A stretch of DNA of 64,000 nucleotides from Aliishimia ponticola (GTDB lineage Bacteria > Pseudomonadota > Alphaproteobacteria > Rhodobacterales > Rhodobacteraceae), in assembly GCF_004803475.1 (NCBI RefSeq), contig NZ_SRKY01000003.1, forward strand, positions 558,001-622,000. The letters run 5' to 3'. Each line of letters starts with the position of its first letter. Position 1 is the stretch's first letter. Both the position numbers and the translations under genes were made by a program. The notes beneath the pieces are model-generated. The model was not told the DNA's origin and did not search any database. It was given only the letters and a program-made list of their open reading frames with translations. Shown here one piece after another: positions 24,653 through 34,807 of this stretch.

Positions 24653-27055
24653 ATGGACTTGCCGATTTCCGACATTCTGGACGACATAACCGGGGCACTG
24701 GCCACGCATGGCCGGGCTGTGGTTCAGGCGCCGCCGGGCGCGGGCAAGACCACGATGGTGCCGCTGCACCTGTTACCGCATGTCGATGGGCGCATTCTTG
24801 TATTGGAACCGCGCCGCCTTGCCGCCCGCCACGCGGCAGAGCGTATGGCCACCCTGCACGGCACAGCTGTGGGCGACATCGTAGGCTACCGGATGCGCGG
24901 CGAGGCGAAAACTTCGCGCACCACCCGGATCGAGGTCGTGACCGAAGGCATCCTCACCCGGATGCTGCAATCGGAGCCGGACCTGCCCGGTGTCGGCCTT
25001 GTCATATTCGACGAATTCCACGAACGCTCGCTCAACGCCGATCTGGGACTGGCGCTTTGTCTTGAGGTCTGCGGCGCGCTGCGGGATGATCTAAAGCTGC
25101 TGGTCATGTCGGCCACGCTCGACGCGGCGCCCGTGGCCGAACTGATGCGCGCGCCGATCCTGACCTCGGAAGGGCGCAGCTTTCCCGTCGACATACGCCA
25201 TCTTCCGCGCCCCCTGCCCCCCGGACGGTGGGAGCCCGCCTTTCACGACCTGCTGGCAGAGGCGATCTCGCAGACCAGCGGGGGCGTTCTGGCCTTCCTG
25301 CCGGGGGAGCCGGAAATCCGCCGCGCCCAGTCCGCGCTGACGCGCCGCCTGCCGCCCGATTGCGTGATACTACCGCTTTACGGGAACCTGCCCTTCAAGG
25401 ATCAGCGCCGCGCCACCAGCCTCTTGGACACGGGGCGCAAGGTCGTGCTGGCCACCTCCATCGCGGAAACCTCGCTGACATTGCCCGATATTTCGGTCGT
25501 GGTCGATGCGGGCCGCGCACGGCGTGCCCGGTTCGATCCCGGCTCAGGCATGTCGCGGCTGGTCACCGAACGCGCCTCGCGGGCAGAGGCGACGCAGCGC
25601 GCCGGACGGGCGGGCCGCGTCGGACCGGGCATCTGCTTTCGGCTGTGGACCGCTGGCGAGGAAGGCGCGATGGCCGCCTTCGCCCCGGCAGAGATCGAGA
25701 CCGCTGACCTTGCACCGCTGGCCTTGGAACTGGCCGCATGGGGCGACGCCCCCGATGCGCTGTCTTTCCTCACGCAGCCCCCCGCTGGCACCTATGCAGA
25801 GGCCCGCGCGCTGCTGCATATGCTGGGCGCTTTGGACGCAAGCGGCCGCATCACGCCGCACGGGCAGGCGCTGTCCGGATTTCCGCTGCACCCGCGCCTT
25901 GGTCACATGCTGCTGACCGCCGGACCGCAGGCGGCGCCCCTGGCCGCGCTGCTGTCGGATCGCGATCCGCTGCCAGAGGCCGGCGCGGATATCGGCGCCC
26001 GCCTCAAAGCGCTGTCCGAAGGTGCCAAATCGCCCGGCTTTGCCCGCATCCGAACGGAAGCGCGCCGCCTCGAAAAGATGGCCCCAAAGCACCAGACAGA
26101 CCCGTTGGAGCCGGGCGAAATGGCCGCGCTGGCCTATCCCGACCGGGTCGGCCTGCGCCGCAAGGGCGATGCGCCGCGCTACCTTTTGTCGGGCGGCAAG
26201 GGCGCGCATTTCCGCGAGGGCGACGCCATGGGCACGCTGCGCCTGCTGGTCGCCACCGATATGGACGGCGCGCAACGAGAGGCGCGCATCCGGCAGGCGG
26301 CGCCGCTTACCGAAACCGGGCTGCGGGCGCTCTTTCCCGATCAGATCGGCTGGCAGAACGCCTGCGAATGGTCCCGGCGCGAGGGCCGCGTCACCGCGCG
26401 GCAGCAGGAGCGGTTCGGTGCGCTCGTACTACAGGACCGGGCGTGGAAAGACGTTGACCCGGACCTTGCCGCGCGTGCCTTTCTGGATGGCGTCCGGCAG
26501 CTTGGCATAACCGACAGCGCCGCCACTGCCCGGTTCCGGGCGCGTGTGCGGCTGGCCCGCGCAGCGGGGCATGATCTGCCGGATATGTCGGATGACGCCC
26601 TGTTGACCGGGTTGGAGGACTGGCTGCTGCCGCATGTGACCGGGATGCGTAGCGCCGAGGATTGGCGAGGCTTCAACCTCTTGCCCGCGCTGACCGCAAT
26701 GCTGGACTGGCCACAGACGCAGTTGCTGGACCGGGTCGCGCCCGCGCAGGTGACCACGCCGCTGGGCCGGAATATCCCGGTCAATTACGCCGAAGAGACG
26801 CCAACCATCGAAGTTCGGCTGCAAGAGATGTTCGGCACCACGCGTCACCCGCAGGTCGCCGGGCAGCCGCTGCGTGTGACGCTGCTGTCTCCGGCGGGGC
26901 GGCCAGTGCAGACCACGATGGATATTCCGGGCTTCTGGGCCACAAGCTATGCCGATGTGCGCAAGGACATGCGCGGGCGCTACCCGAAACATCCGTGGCC
27001 CGAAGACCCGACAACCGCCGATCCGACCCTACGGGCCAAACGGCGCGGGACATAG
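24653..27055 (+). CDS. hrpB: ATP-dependent helicase HrpB
   Basis: DEAH/RHA-family helicase of 800 residues. Motif I APPGAGKTT, motif II DEFHERS (the DEFH form typical of HrpB), motif III SATLD and motif VI region QRAGRAGRVGPG are all present. The HA2-like and HrpB C-terminal domains fill the second half, ending in PKHPWPEDP. The ATG has AGGAAAC six bases upstream. The substrate is unsettled; related proteins act on RNA. The twin hairpins lie 39-85 bases before its start. Confidence 0.95.
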   Translation: MDLPISDILDDITGALATHGRAVVQAPPGAGKTTMVPLHLLPHVDGRILVLEPRRLAARHAAERMATLHGTAVGDIVGYRMRGEAKTSRTTRIEVVTEGILTRMLQSEPDLPGVGLVIFDEFHERSLNADLGLALCLEVCGALRDDLKLLVMSATLDAAPVAELMRAPILTSEGRSFPVDIRHLPRPLPPGRWEPAFHDLLAEAISQTSGGVLAFLPGEPEIRRAQSALTRRLPPDCVILPLYGNLPFKDQRRATSLLDTGRKVVLATSIAETSLTLPDISVVVDAGRARRARFDPGSGMSRLVTERASRAEATQRAGRAGRVGPGICFRLWTAGEEGAMAAFAPAEIETADLAPLALELAAWGDAPDALSFLTQPPAGTYAEARALLHMLGALDASGRITPHGQALSGFPLHPRLGHMLLTAGPQAAPLAALLSDRDPLPEAGADIGARLKALSEGAKSPGFARIRTEARRLEKMAPKHQTDPLEPGEMAALAYPDRVGLRRKGDAPRYLLSGGKGAHFREGDAMGTLRLLVATDMDGAQREARIRQAAPLTETGLRALFPDQIGWQNACEWSRREGRVTARQQERFGALVLQDRAWKDVDPDLAARAFLDGVRQLGITDSAATARFRARVRLARAAGHDLPDMSDDALLTGLEDWLLPHVTGMRSAEDWRGFNLLPALTAMLDWPQTQLLDRVAPAQVTTPLGRNIPVNYAEETPTIEVRLQEMFGTTRHPQVAGQPLRVTLLSPAGRPVQTTMDIPGFWATSYADVRKDMRGRYPKHPWPEDPTTADPTLRAKRRGT

Positions 27056-27073
27056 CCCCCGCCGCGCGTCCGT

Positions 27074-29266
27074 TTAGCGATCCGCCCCGGACGGGGCAGG
27101 TGCGCCGCCACCGCCACCACCACCGCCGCCGAAGATGTCGTTCAGCACTTGGTTGAGGATATTCTGCGCCCCCCCTTGCCCGCTGATCGGCGGCGGACGC
27201 CCTTCGTCATACAACACTTCGCCCGACGGCCCGCTTGGCCCCATCATCGGCAATGGCTGCGGGGCCAGACCATCATGGACACCGATCATCACCTCGCGCC
27301 AGATTTCCGCCGGCAACCCGCCGCCGGTCACACCGGTCAGCGGCGTGTTGTCGTCATAGCCCATCCAGACCCCCGCCACGTAATCAGCGGTGAAACCTAC
27401 GAACCACGCATCACGGGCAGCTTGTGTCGTTCCGGTCTTGCCTGCGATCTGCCAGCCGCCGAACTGCGCCCGCGCGCCGGTGCCCTCGGAAACGACTTTT
27501 TCCATCATCCAGACCAGTTGCTGTGCCGCCTGCTGCTGGATCACGCGTTCTTGGATGCCGCCTGTGGCCTCCATCAGCGGCGCGTCATCCCCGGCCATTC
27601 GCAGTTCCACCAGACCATAGGGCTTCACGGCGGAACCGCCGTTCAGGATACCCGCATAAGCGCCGGTCATATTAAGAAGTGTGCTTTCCGACGCGCCTAG
27701 CGCCAGCGCCGGGCCAGCGGCAAGGTCACTGTCCAGCCCGAACGCCGCCGCCACCTGCCGCACCAGATCGCGGCCCACCGCTTCGGAGATTTTCACCGCC
27801 GGGATATTGAGCGATTCCCTGAGCGCCTCGGCCACGGTCACAGGACCGGAGAACCGGTTGGTATAGTTGCGCGGGCACCATTCGCCCGATCCGGGGATAT
27901 TCAGGCAATAAGGTTCATCCACCACGGTATCGAGAGGGCTGTAGCCCAGATCCAGCGCGGCAGCATAGACAAAGGGCTTGAACGCCGACCCGGTTTGCCG
28001 CTTGGCCTGCACAGCACGGTTGAACGCGCCGGACACCTTGGTCTTGCGCCCGCCGACCATGGCGCGCACCGCACCATCGGCGCTCATCACCACCACGGCA
28101 GCCTGCGCCTTGGAGCCGGGGCGAACTTTCTCGTCGAAGACCTTCTTCACCCCGGCTTCGGCGGCCTCTTGCAGGCGCTGATCCAAGGTCGTGCGGATCA
28201 CCACATCCGCGGTGGTCGTGGTAAAGAACTCAGGCGCATCGGACATCACCCAATCGGCGAAATAGCCGCCCGCGCGCTTTTCAGCGGCTTCCGACAGGGT
28301 CGCGGGGTTGTCCTGAAAGGTCTGCTCCTGCGCGGCGCTGATATAGCCCTGTTCGCGCATCAGACGCAGTACAGTGGCCGCCCGCGCTTGCGACCGTTCG
28401 ATATCAGAGGTCGGCGCCAAGGCAGACGGCGCTGTCAGCAGGCCCGCAAGCATTGCCGCCTCTGCCGGGTTGGCCGCGTTGGCCGGCTTCCCGAAATAGC
28501 GCTGCGTTGCGGCTTCGGCCCCATACGCGCCGCCCCCAAAGTAGGCGCGGTTCAGATAGATCGAGAGGATCTCGTTCTTGGAATACTTCAACTCCATCGC
28601 AAGCGCATAGATCGCCTCTTCCGCCTTGCGCTGAACGGACCCACGGCGGCAATCCGCGACGTATTCCTTTTCGCTTTTCCACTCGGCCGGGTCGAACTCC
28701 CGCCCAAGGCAAAGCAGTTTGGCCGTCTGCTGGGTGATGGTGGAACCGCCATGCCCGGAAAGCGGGCCGCGCCCCTCGCTCAGGTTGATGCGCACGGCGC
28801 TGGCGATGCCGCGCGGGCTGACACCGAAATGGCGGTAAAAGCGTTTGTCCTCGGTCGCGATGACCGCGTTCTTGAGATGGGGGCTGACACTATCGGCAGT
28901 GACCGCGCCGCCATATTGGTCGCCGCGCCACGCGAACACTGCGCCGTCCCGATCCAAAAGCGTCACCGATCCGCGCGCCCGCCCGTCCAGCAGCTTTTCG
29001 ACAGGAGGCAGGGAAGTGTAGTTGTAGCCCACCAGCAGCCCAAGAACGATGGCGACCAGCACTCCGGTCCGCCAGACGATCTTCCAGATCAGTCGCAGAA
29101 CCCAACCGATGACAAAACGGAAAAACCCGACAATGCCGCCACGGCGCGGCGTGCGCGTTGCTTTCCGGCGCTTTGTCTTGCCAGCCGGTTTCTTTTTCGC
29201 CGCCGCTTTCTTGGAATAGCGCCTGTCGGCCACGAGCGGCTTCTTGCCGCGCGATGAATCACTCAT
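27074..29266 (-). CDS. Class A penicillin-binding protein (transglycosylase/transpeptidase)
   Basis: Bifunctional cell-wall synthase of 730 residues. A Lys/Arg-rich cytoplasmic tail (KKAAAKKKPAGKTKRRK) precedes one transmembrane helix near residues 65-85. The glycosyltransferase domain has the catalytic Glu in ATEDKRFYRHFG and the GHGGSTITQQ motif. The transpeptidase domain has SAFKPF (Ser nucleophile with SxxK), a following SxN region, and KTGTTQ. The protein ends in a run of glycines and a Pro-rich tail, which is unusual and probably disordered. It is convergent with hrpB, whose stop lies 18 bases away. Confidence 0.93.
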   Translation of the reverse strand: MSDSSRGKKPLVADRRYSKKAAAKKKPAGKTKRRKATRTPRRGGIVGFFRFVIGWVLRLIWKIVWRTGVLVAIVLGLLVGYNYTSLPPVEKLLDGRARGSVTLLDRDGAVFAWRGDQYGGAVTADSVSPHLKNAVIATEDKRFYRHFGVSPRGIASAVRINLSEGRGPLSGHGGSTITQQTAKLLCLGREFDPAEWKSEKEYVADCRRGSVQRKAEEAIYALAMELKYSKNEILSIYLNRAYFGGGAYGAEAATQRYFGKPANAANPAEAAMLAGLLTAPSALAPTSDIERSQARAATVLRLMREQGYISAAQEQTFQDNPATLSEAAEKRAGGYFADWVMSDAPEFFTTTTADVVIRTTLDQRLQEAAEAGVKKVFDEKVRPGSKAQAAVVVMSADGAVRAMVGGRKTKVSGAFNRAVQAKRQTGSAFKPFVYAAALDLGYSPLDTVVDEPYCLNIPGSGEWCPRNYTNRFSGPVTVAEALRESLNIPAVKISEAVGRDLVRQVAAAFGLDSDLAAGPALALGASESTLLNMTGAYAGILNGGSAVKPYGLVELRMAGDDAPLMEATGGIQERVIQQQAAQQLVWMMEKVVSEGTGARAQFGGWQIAGKTGTTQAARDAWFVGFTADYVAGVWMGYDDNTPLTGVTGGGLPAEIWREVMIGVHDGLAPQPLPMMGPSGPSGEVLYDEGRPPPISGQGGAQNILNQVLNDIFGGGGGGGGGAPAPSGADR

Positions 29267-29390
29267 GAAAGACCCCTGCCCGGCCCGTTGTTTTGGGTAA
29301 TATAGCCCGTGTTGGGCCGGATGTTGAGAGAGCGCGGCCCAAGATCACGTTTTCACACCGCCCAAAATTTGAGCACACGCCATATACAGC

Positions 29391-29432
29391 GTAAATTTTA
29401 GGCATATGCCTAGCAAATTTGCGGCAATTTAC
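29391..29432. promoter_or_regulatory. Nested palindromes in the glnK leader
   Basis: GTAAATT at 29391-29397 is mirrored by AATTTAC at 29426-29432. Between them lie a perfect 14-base palindrome TAGGCATATGCCTA (29399-29412) and CAAATTTG (29414-29421). The block is about 100 bases before the glnK start, inside a 262-base gap shared with the divergent PBP gene. It is a reasonable location for nitrogen control, but I do not see a convincing NtrC site or sigma-54 promoter. Confidence 0.4.
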
Positions 29433-29513
29433 GCGACTGCACTCCCCCCTTCTTCGCCGTTTGGAGTTTTCTGCAACGGCCAAGGCGCAGCACGTGCTGC
29501 GAGAGATAGTTAA

Positions 29514-29867
<354 letters not shown>

Positions 29868-29890
29868 ACCGCGCCTCACGGGACCAAGGG

Positions 29891-31216
<1,326 letters not shown>

Positions 31217-31240
31217 GTCTCCTTCCTCTCGGCTATGACT

Positions 31241-31272
31241 GGCCCGGGCGTCTTCGCCCGGGCCTTTTTCTT
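31241..31272 (+). terminator. Rho-independent terminator of glnK-amtB
   Basis: GGCCCGGGCG pairs perfectly with CGCCCGGGCC around TCTT and is followed by TTTTTC. It lies between amtB and the convergent NAD(P)-binding gene. Confidence 0.92.
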
Positions 31273-31295
31273 TGCAAGAACGGTCTTGCGCCCGG

Positions 31296-31895
31296 TTAGC
31301 AGGACTGCATCAGCACGGCCTTGCCGGACAGGGCCGGATCGGTCACGGCCCGCGCCAAAAGCGCCGCCACGTCGCCGCGCGCAGCCTCCGCGCCCGGATC
31401 GACATCGTCGCCCAGCCGCACATCGCGCCGCCCGTCCCGTTCCGTCAGTGCGACGGGGCGCAGGATGGCATAGTCCAGCCCAGAACCCATCAGATACTCA
31501 TCCGCGTCGTGCTTGGCTTGCAGGTAATGAGCCATATCCTCACCCGCTTGCTGCGGGTTGTCCGCACCGACGCTGCTGAGCATGACAAAGCGCTGGACGC
31601 CCGCCTGCTTGGCCACATCCACCAAATCTATCGCGCCGTCGCGGTCGATCTTGTCGGTCATCTCCGGCCCGGTGCTGCTGCCCGACCCGGCGGCAAAGAT
31701 CACCGCATCGCAGCCGTCACAAGCGTCATCGGACAGGTTCGTCAAATCCTGGGTACGCTGTGCGACACCTCGCGGCAATTCACTGGTGTCAGAGCTTTCG
31801 CGCACCATCGCAATTGGCTCGTGGCCTTGTTCGGCCAGTTCACGCACGACCCGCAGGCCGGTTTTCCCGGTGGCTCCAGCAACGAGGACTTTCAT
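31296..31895 (-). CDS. NAD(P)-binding protein, atypical short-chain dehydrogenase family
   Basis: Rossmann-fold protein of 199 residues with the glycine motif VAGATGKTG at residues 5-13, the hallmark of the atypical NmrA/YwnB-like SDR group. Ser in MLSSVGAD and the later LRPVAL stretch match that group, which often lacks the full Tyr-Lys catalytic pair. The ATG at 31895 has GGGAG eight bases upstream. It stands alone and is convergent with amtB. The function may be redox sensing or reduction of a small quinone-like compound; nothing here decides it. Confidence 0.8.
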   Translation of the reverse strand: MKVLVAGATGKTGLRVVRELAEQGHEPIAMVRESSDTSELPRGVAQRTQDLTNLSDDACDGCDAVIFAAGSGSSTGPEMTDKIDRDGAIDLVDVAKQAGVQRFVMLSSVGADNPQQAGEDMAHYLQAKHDADEYLMGSGLDYAILRPVALTERDGRRDVRLGDDVDPGAEAARGDVAALLARAVTDPALSGKAVLMQSC

Positions 31896-32006
31896 GGCAA
31901 TTCTCCCTTTCATCGGGTGACAAATTGGAAGCGGCGAAGGCTTAACCTCCGCCGCCGGTTCAATCTGCCAACGCCTCAGCGCCGGGAGCGTTCCATGAAT
32001 TCGTGA

Positions 32007-33194
32007 TCAGATACCGCAGTCGATGATCGCTTGCGCCAGAATCGGCACGGTTTGCTTGTTGAGGCCGGCGATGTTCATCCGGCTGTCGCCAACCATGTAG
32101 ATGCCGTGATCCACACGCAGTTTTTCAACCAGCTCCGGCGTGGTGCCGAGCCGCGAGAACATCCCACGGTGTTGGGCCAGGAACCCGAACCGGTCAGAGC
32201 CCGAAAGCCGCCGCAGCTCATTCGCGAGCTCTTCGCGCAGGCCCAGCATGGACAGGCGCACGTCTTCCAGTTCGGCCTGCCAGTCGGCACGCAATTCGGC
32301 ATCCGTCAGCACTGCCGTCACGATCCGCGCACCGTGATCGGGCGGGAAGGAATAATTCTGGCGGTTCAGGAAGGCCAATGTCCCTTGGTTAAGCGCCTTC
32401 GCGCCCGTGTCCTGCGCGATCAGCATCAGCAGGCCGGTACGTTCGCGGTAAACGCCGAAATTCTTGGAACAGCTTGCCGCGATCAGCAATTCGGGCAGCG
32501 CGGCGGCCAGTTTACGGGTTGCGGCCGCGTCTTCTTCCAGCCCGTCGCCAAAGCCTTGATACGCGATATCGACCATCGCGGTGGCGCCGCTGTTCTGCAA
32601 GGACGCGATGATCGCATCCCAATCGGCAGAGTTCGGGTTCGCCCCGGTCGGGTTGTGGCAGCAGCCATGCAGCAGCACGACATCGCCCGGCCCCGCTTTG
32701 CCGATGTCTTCCAGCATACCCGCAATGTCGACGCCGCGCGTTTCCCCATCGAAATAGCGATAGGGCACGACTTCCATCCCGAGGTATTTCAGGATCGACA
32801 GATGGTTGGGCCATGTGGGATCGGAAACGAAGACGCGTGCGCCCGGACGGGCCATCTTGATGGCTTCGAACGCCTGACGACACGCGCCAGTGCCGCCCGG
32901 TGTGGCCACGGCGGCAATCGTGTCGCGGGCAACCGCACCCGCAAGGATCAGGTCGATCATCGCGTCGGCAAAGGCCGGATCGCCTGCCAGCCCGGTATAG
33001 GACTTGGTGTCCTGCGTTTCCCAGACTTTCTTCTCGGCCGCTTTGACGGCGCGCATGATCGGCGTCTGCCCGTCCGCATTCTTGTAAACGCCAACGCCAA
33101 GGTCGATCTTCTGTTCGCGCGGGTCTTCGCGGAACATCTGCATCAACATCAGGATTTTGTCGGCAGGCTGGGCTTGAAGCGTTTCGAACATCAT
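32007..33194 (-). CDS. Aspartate/aromatic amino-acid aminotransferase, class I
   Basis: PLP enzyme of 395 residues of the AspC/TyrB type. N-terminal MFETLQAQPADKIL, the Asn-binding HNPTG motif, and the Schiff-base Lys in SCSKNFGVYRERTG are all clear. The closing Arg-containing region NIAGLNKQT binds the substrate alpha-carboxylate. The first of two adjacent ATGs (33194) overlaps the stop of sseA as ATGA, and GGAG lies six bases before it. Coupling with a mercaptopyruvate sulfurtransferase suggests transamination of cysteine or aspartate to the keto acid that SseA then uses. Confidence 0.92.
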   Translation of the reverse strand: MMFETLQAQPADKILMLMQMFREDPREQKIDLGVGVYKNADGQTPIMRAVKAAEKKVWETQDTKSYTGLAGDPAFADAMIDLILAGAVARDTIAAVATPGGTGACRQAFEAIKMARPGARVFVSDPTWPNHLSILKYLGMEVVPYRYFDGETRGVDIAGMLEDIGKAGPGDVVLLHGCCHNPTGANPNSADWDAIIASLQNSGATAMVDIAYQGFGDGLEEDAAATRKLAAALPELLIAASCSKNFGVYRERTGLLMLIAQDTGAKALNQGTLAFLNRQNYSFPPDHGARIVTAVLTDAELRADWQAELEDVRLSMLGLREELANELRRLSGSDRFGFLAQHRGMFSRLGTTPELVEKLRVDHGIYMVGDSRMNIAGLNKQTVPILAQAIIDCGI

Positions 33195-34045
33195 GCGTCT
33201 CCGGTGGCAACGGGAAGGGTCGGGAACTGGCCCCATTCGGACCAGGACCCGTCGTAAAGGGACCAATCTGACTTGCCCATCCGCTCCATCGCGAGGGCAA
33301 GGATCGCGGCGGTCACGCCGGACCCACAGGTCGTGATGGCGGGTTTGGACAAATCGACGCCAGCCGCTTCGAAGGCCGCGCGCAGATCGTCCGGGGACTT
33401 CATCGTCTGATCCGGGTTCAAAAGCACACCGAATGGCACGCTTTTGGAGCCAGGGATATGCCCACCGCGCAGACCGGGACGCGGTTCTGCCGCATCGCCG
33501 CGGAATCGTTCGGTGGAGCGCGCATCGACGATCTCTGCATCGCCCAGCTTGGAGGCCTGACTGACCTGCGTCACATCGCGCACAAGGTGGTTCTGGACCC
33601 GCACGACCATGTGGCGGTCGCGGATCACGGGATCGAGATCCTCCACCGGGTGCCCTTCGGCCTGCCATTTGGGCAAGCCACCATCCAGCACCGCAACATC
33701 GTCATGGCCCATAAGCTTGAACAGCCACCAGACCCGCGCCGCGGACATCAGCCCCGCGCCGTCATAAACCACGACCTGATGGCCGTCACCGACGCCCATT
33801 GCGCGCATCCGCGATGTGAACTTTTCTGGGCTTGGGGCCATATGCGGCAAATCCGACCGGAGATCCGAAATCTCGTCGATGTCAAAGAACCGCGCGTTGG
33901 GAATATGGGCCGCGTCATATTCGGCCTTGGGATCGCGTCCGGCATCGGGCAAATACCAAGACCCGTCCAGAATCCGCAGATCGGGGTTCTTCAGATGGGC
34001 CGCCAGCCATTCGGTCGAAACCAGTGTTTTCGGGTCGTCGGACAT
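33191..34045 (-). CDS. sseA: 3-mercaptopyruvate sulfurtransferase
   Basis: Two-rhodanese-domain enzyme of 284 residues that moves sulfane sulfur from 3-mercaptopyruvate to an acceptor. The active loop CGSGVTA is the mercaptopyruvate form (thiosulfate sulfurtransferases have CRKGVT). The ATG at 34045 is chosen because GGGGGA sits five bases upstream; longer frames lack a site. It is translationally coupled to the aminotransferase downstream. Confidence 0.93.
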   Translation of the reverse strand: MSDDPKTLVSTEWLAAHLKNPDLRILDGSWYLPDAGRDPKAEYDAAHIPNARFFDIDEISDLRSDLPHMAPSPEKFTSRMRAMGVGDGHQVVVYDGAGLMSAARVWWLFKLMGHDDVAVLDGGLPKWQAEGHPVEDLDPVIRDRHMVVRVQNHLVRDVTQVSQASKLGDAEIVDARSTERFRGDAAEPRPGLRGGHIPGSKSVPFGVLLNPDQTMKSPDDLRAAFEAAGVDLSKPAITTCGSGVTAAILALAMERMGKSDWSLYDGSWSEWGQFPTLPVATGDA

Positions 34046-34215
34046 CTCTTCCCCCATACGAAAAGGCTCGTCCTGATTAAGCCTGACGAACCAAGGGTGC
34101 AAGAGCGGGCGACGCTGTAAAGACAGCACAGAGTTGGCGAAGCCGGAGCATCCCGGATCCGGCCTCGCCTACGATCAGGGCAACCACAACCAGATGGCGA
34201 CCCGATCGTAAGTCG

Positions 34216-34491
34216 TTATTTGGCGATTGCGTTGCGCACAAGGCCGACAATGGCAAGCAAAGCGCCACCACCGGCACCGCCACCGACGACTTGGCCAAGG
34301 ATGCCCGCAAGGTCGAGCCCACCGCCCGCCACGTCACCCATGCCCAGCGCACCAAGGATCGTACCGCCCAAGCCACCGCCGACAATGCCGGCGATCGAGT
34401 TGACCAGCGCGCCTTGGTTGATGCTTTTTGCAAGCCCCCCGGCGACATTCCCGCCCAAGGCCCCTGCGATCAGGCTGATAATCAATTCCAT
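34216..34491 (-). CDS. Glycine-rich membrane protein of unknown function
   Basis: Protein of 91 residues made almost entirely of Gly, Ala, Leu, Ile and Val, with GxxxG patterns (GALGGNVAGGLA, GIVGGGLGGTILGALG, VVGGGAGGGALL) like a glycine zipper. Two or three membrane-spanning or membrane-inserting stretches are likely. It is common in related marine bacteria but I know no function. It lies 170 bases from sseA in the same direction and across a 316-base gap from the multidomain cell-wall hydrolase. Confidence 0.7.
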   Translation of the reverse strand: MELIISLIAGALGGNVAGGLAKSINQGALVNSIAGIVGGGLGGTILGALGMGDVAGGGLDLAGILGQVVGGGAGGGALLAIVGLVRNAIAK

Positions 34492-34807
34492 GAACCATTC
34501 CCCCGTAAATCGTTTTCATCACGCGCCGGATCGCTGGGCCGTCAAACCAGCCCCACCGCCACATGATCGATCTAAAGCGCGGCAAGACCCATCTAAACGG
34601 GAAAAAGCAGGGGGATTTCCCCCGGCATCGCGCGGGGCCAGCCCGCAGGGTATGGAATTCCCGCCCTTCCGCCTTGTGTACTTTTTTCCGGTTAAGAGGT
34701 AACATTCTCGCATAGCGAGTTTTATTTGAGCCGTTTTTTTCCACATCTCCGCGCCGCTGGATGTCCAGATTTTCTTTGGGGCGGACGACATTGCAGAAAG
34801 CGATCCG
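34492..34807. other. Intergenic gap with terminator-like hairpins
   Basis: Between the glycine-rich protein gene and the divergent cell-wall hydrolase gene. GGGGG-ATTT-CCCCC at about 34610-34624 and CTCGC-ATA-GCGAG followed by TTTTATTT at 34707-34727 are both plausible stem-loops. The second looks like a plus-strand terminator although no plus-strand gene precedes it, so a short untranslated transcript ending there is possible. No coding frame in this gap has support. Confidence 0.35.
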
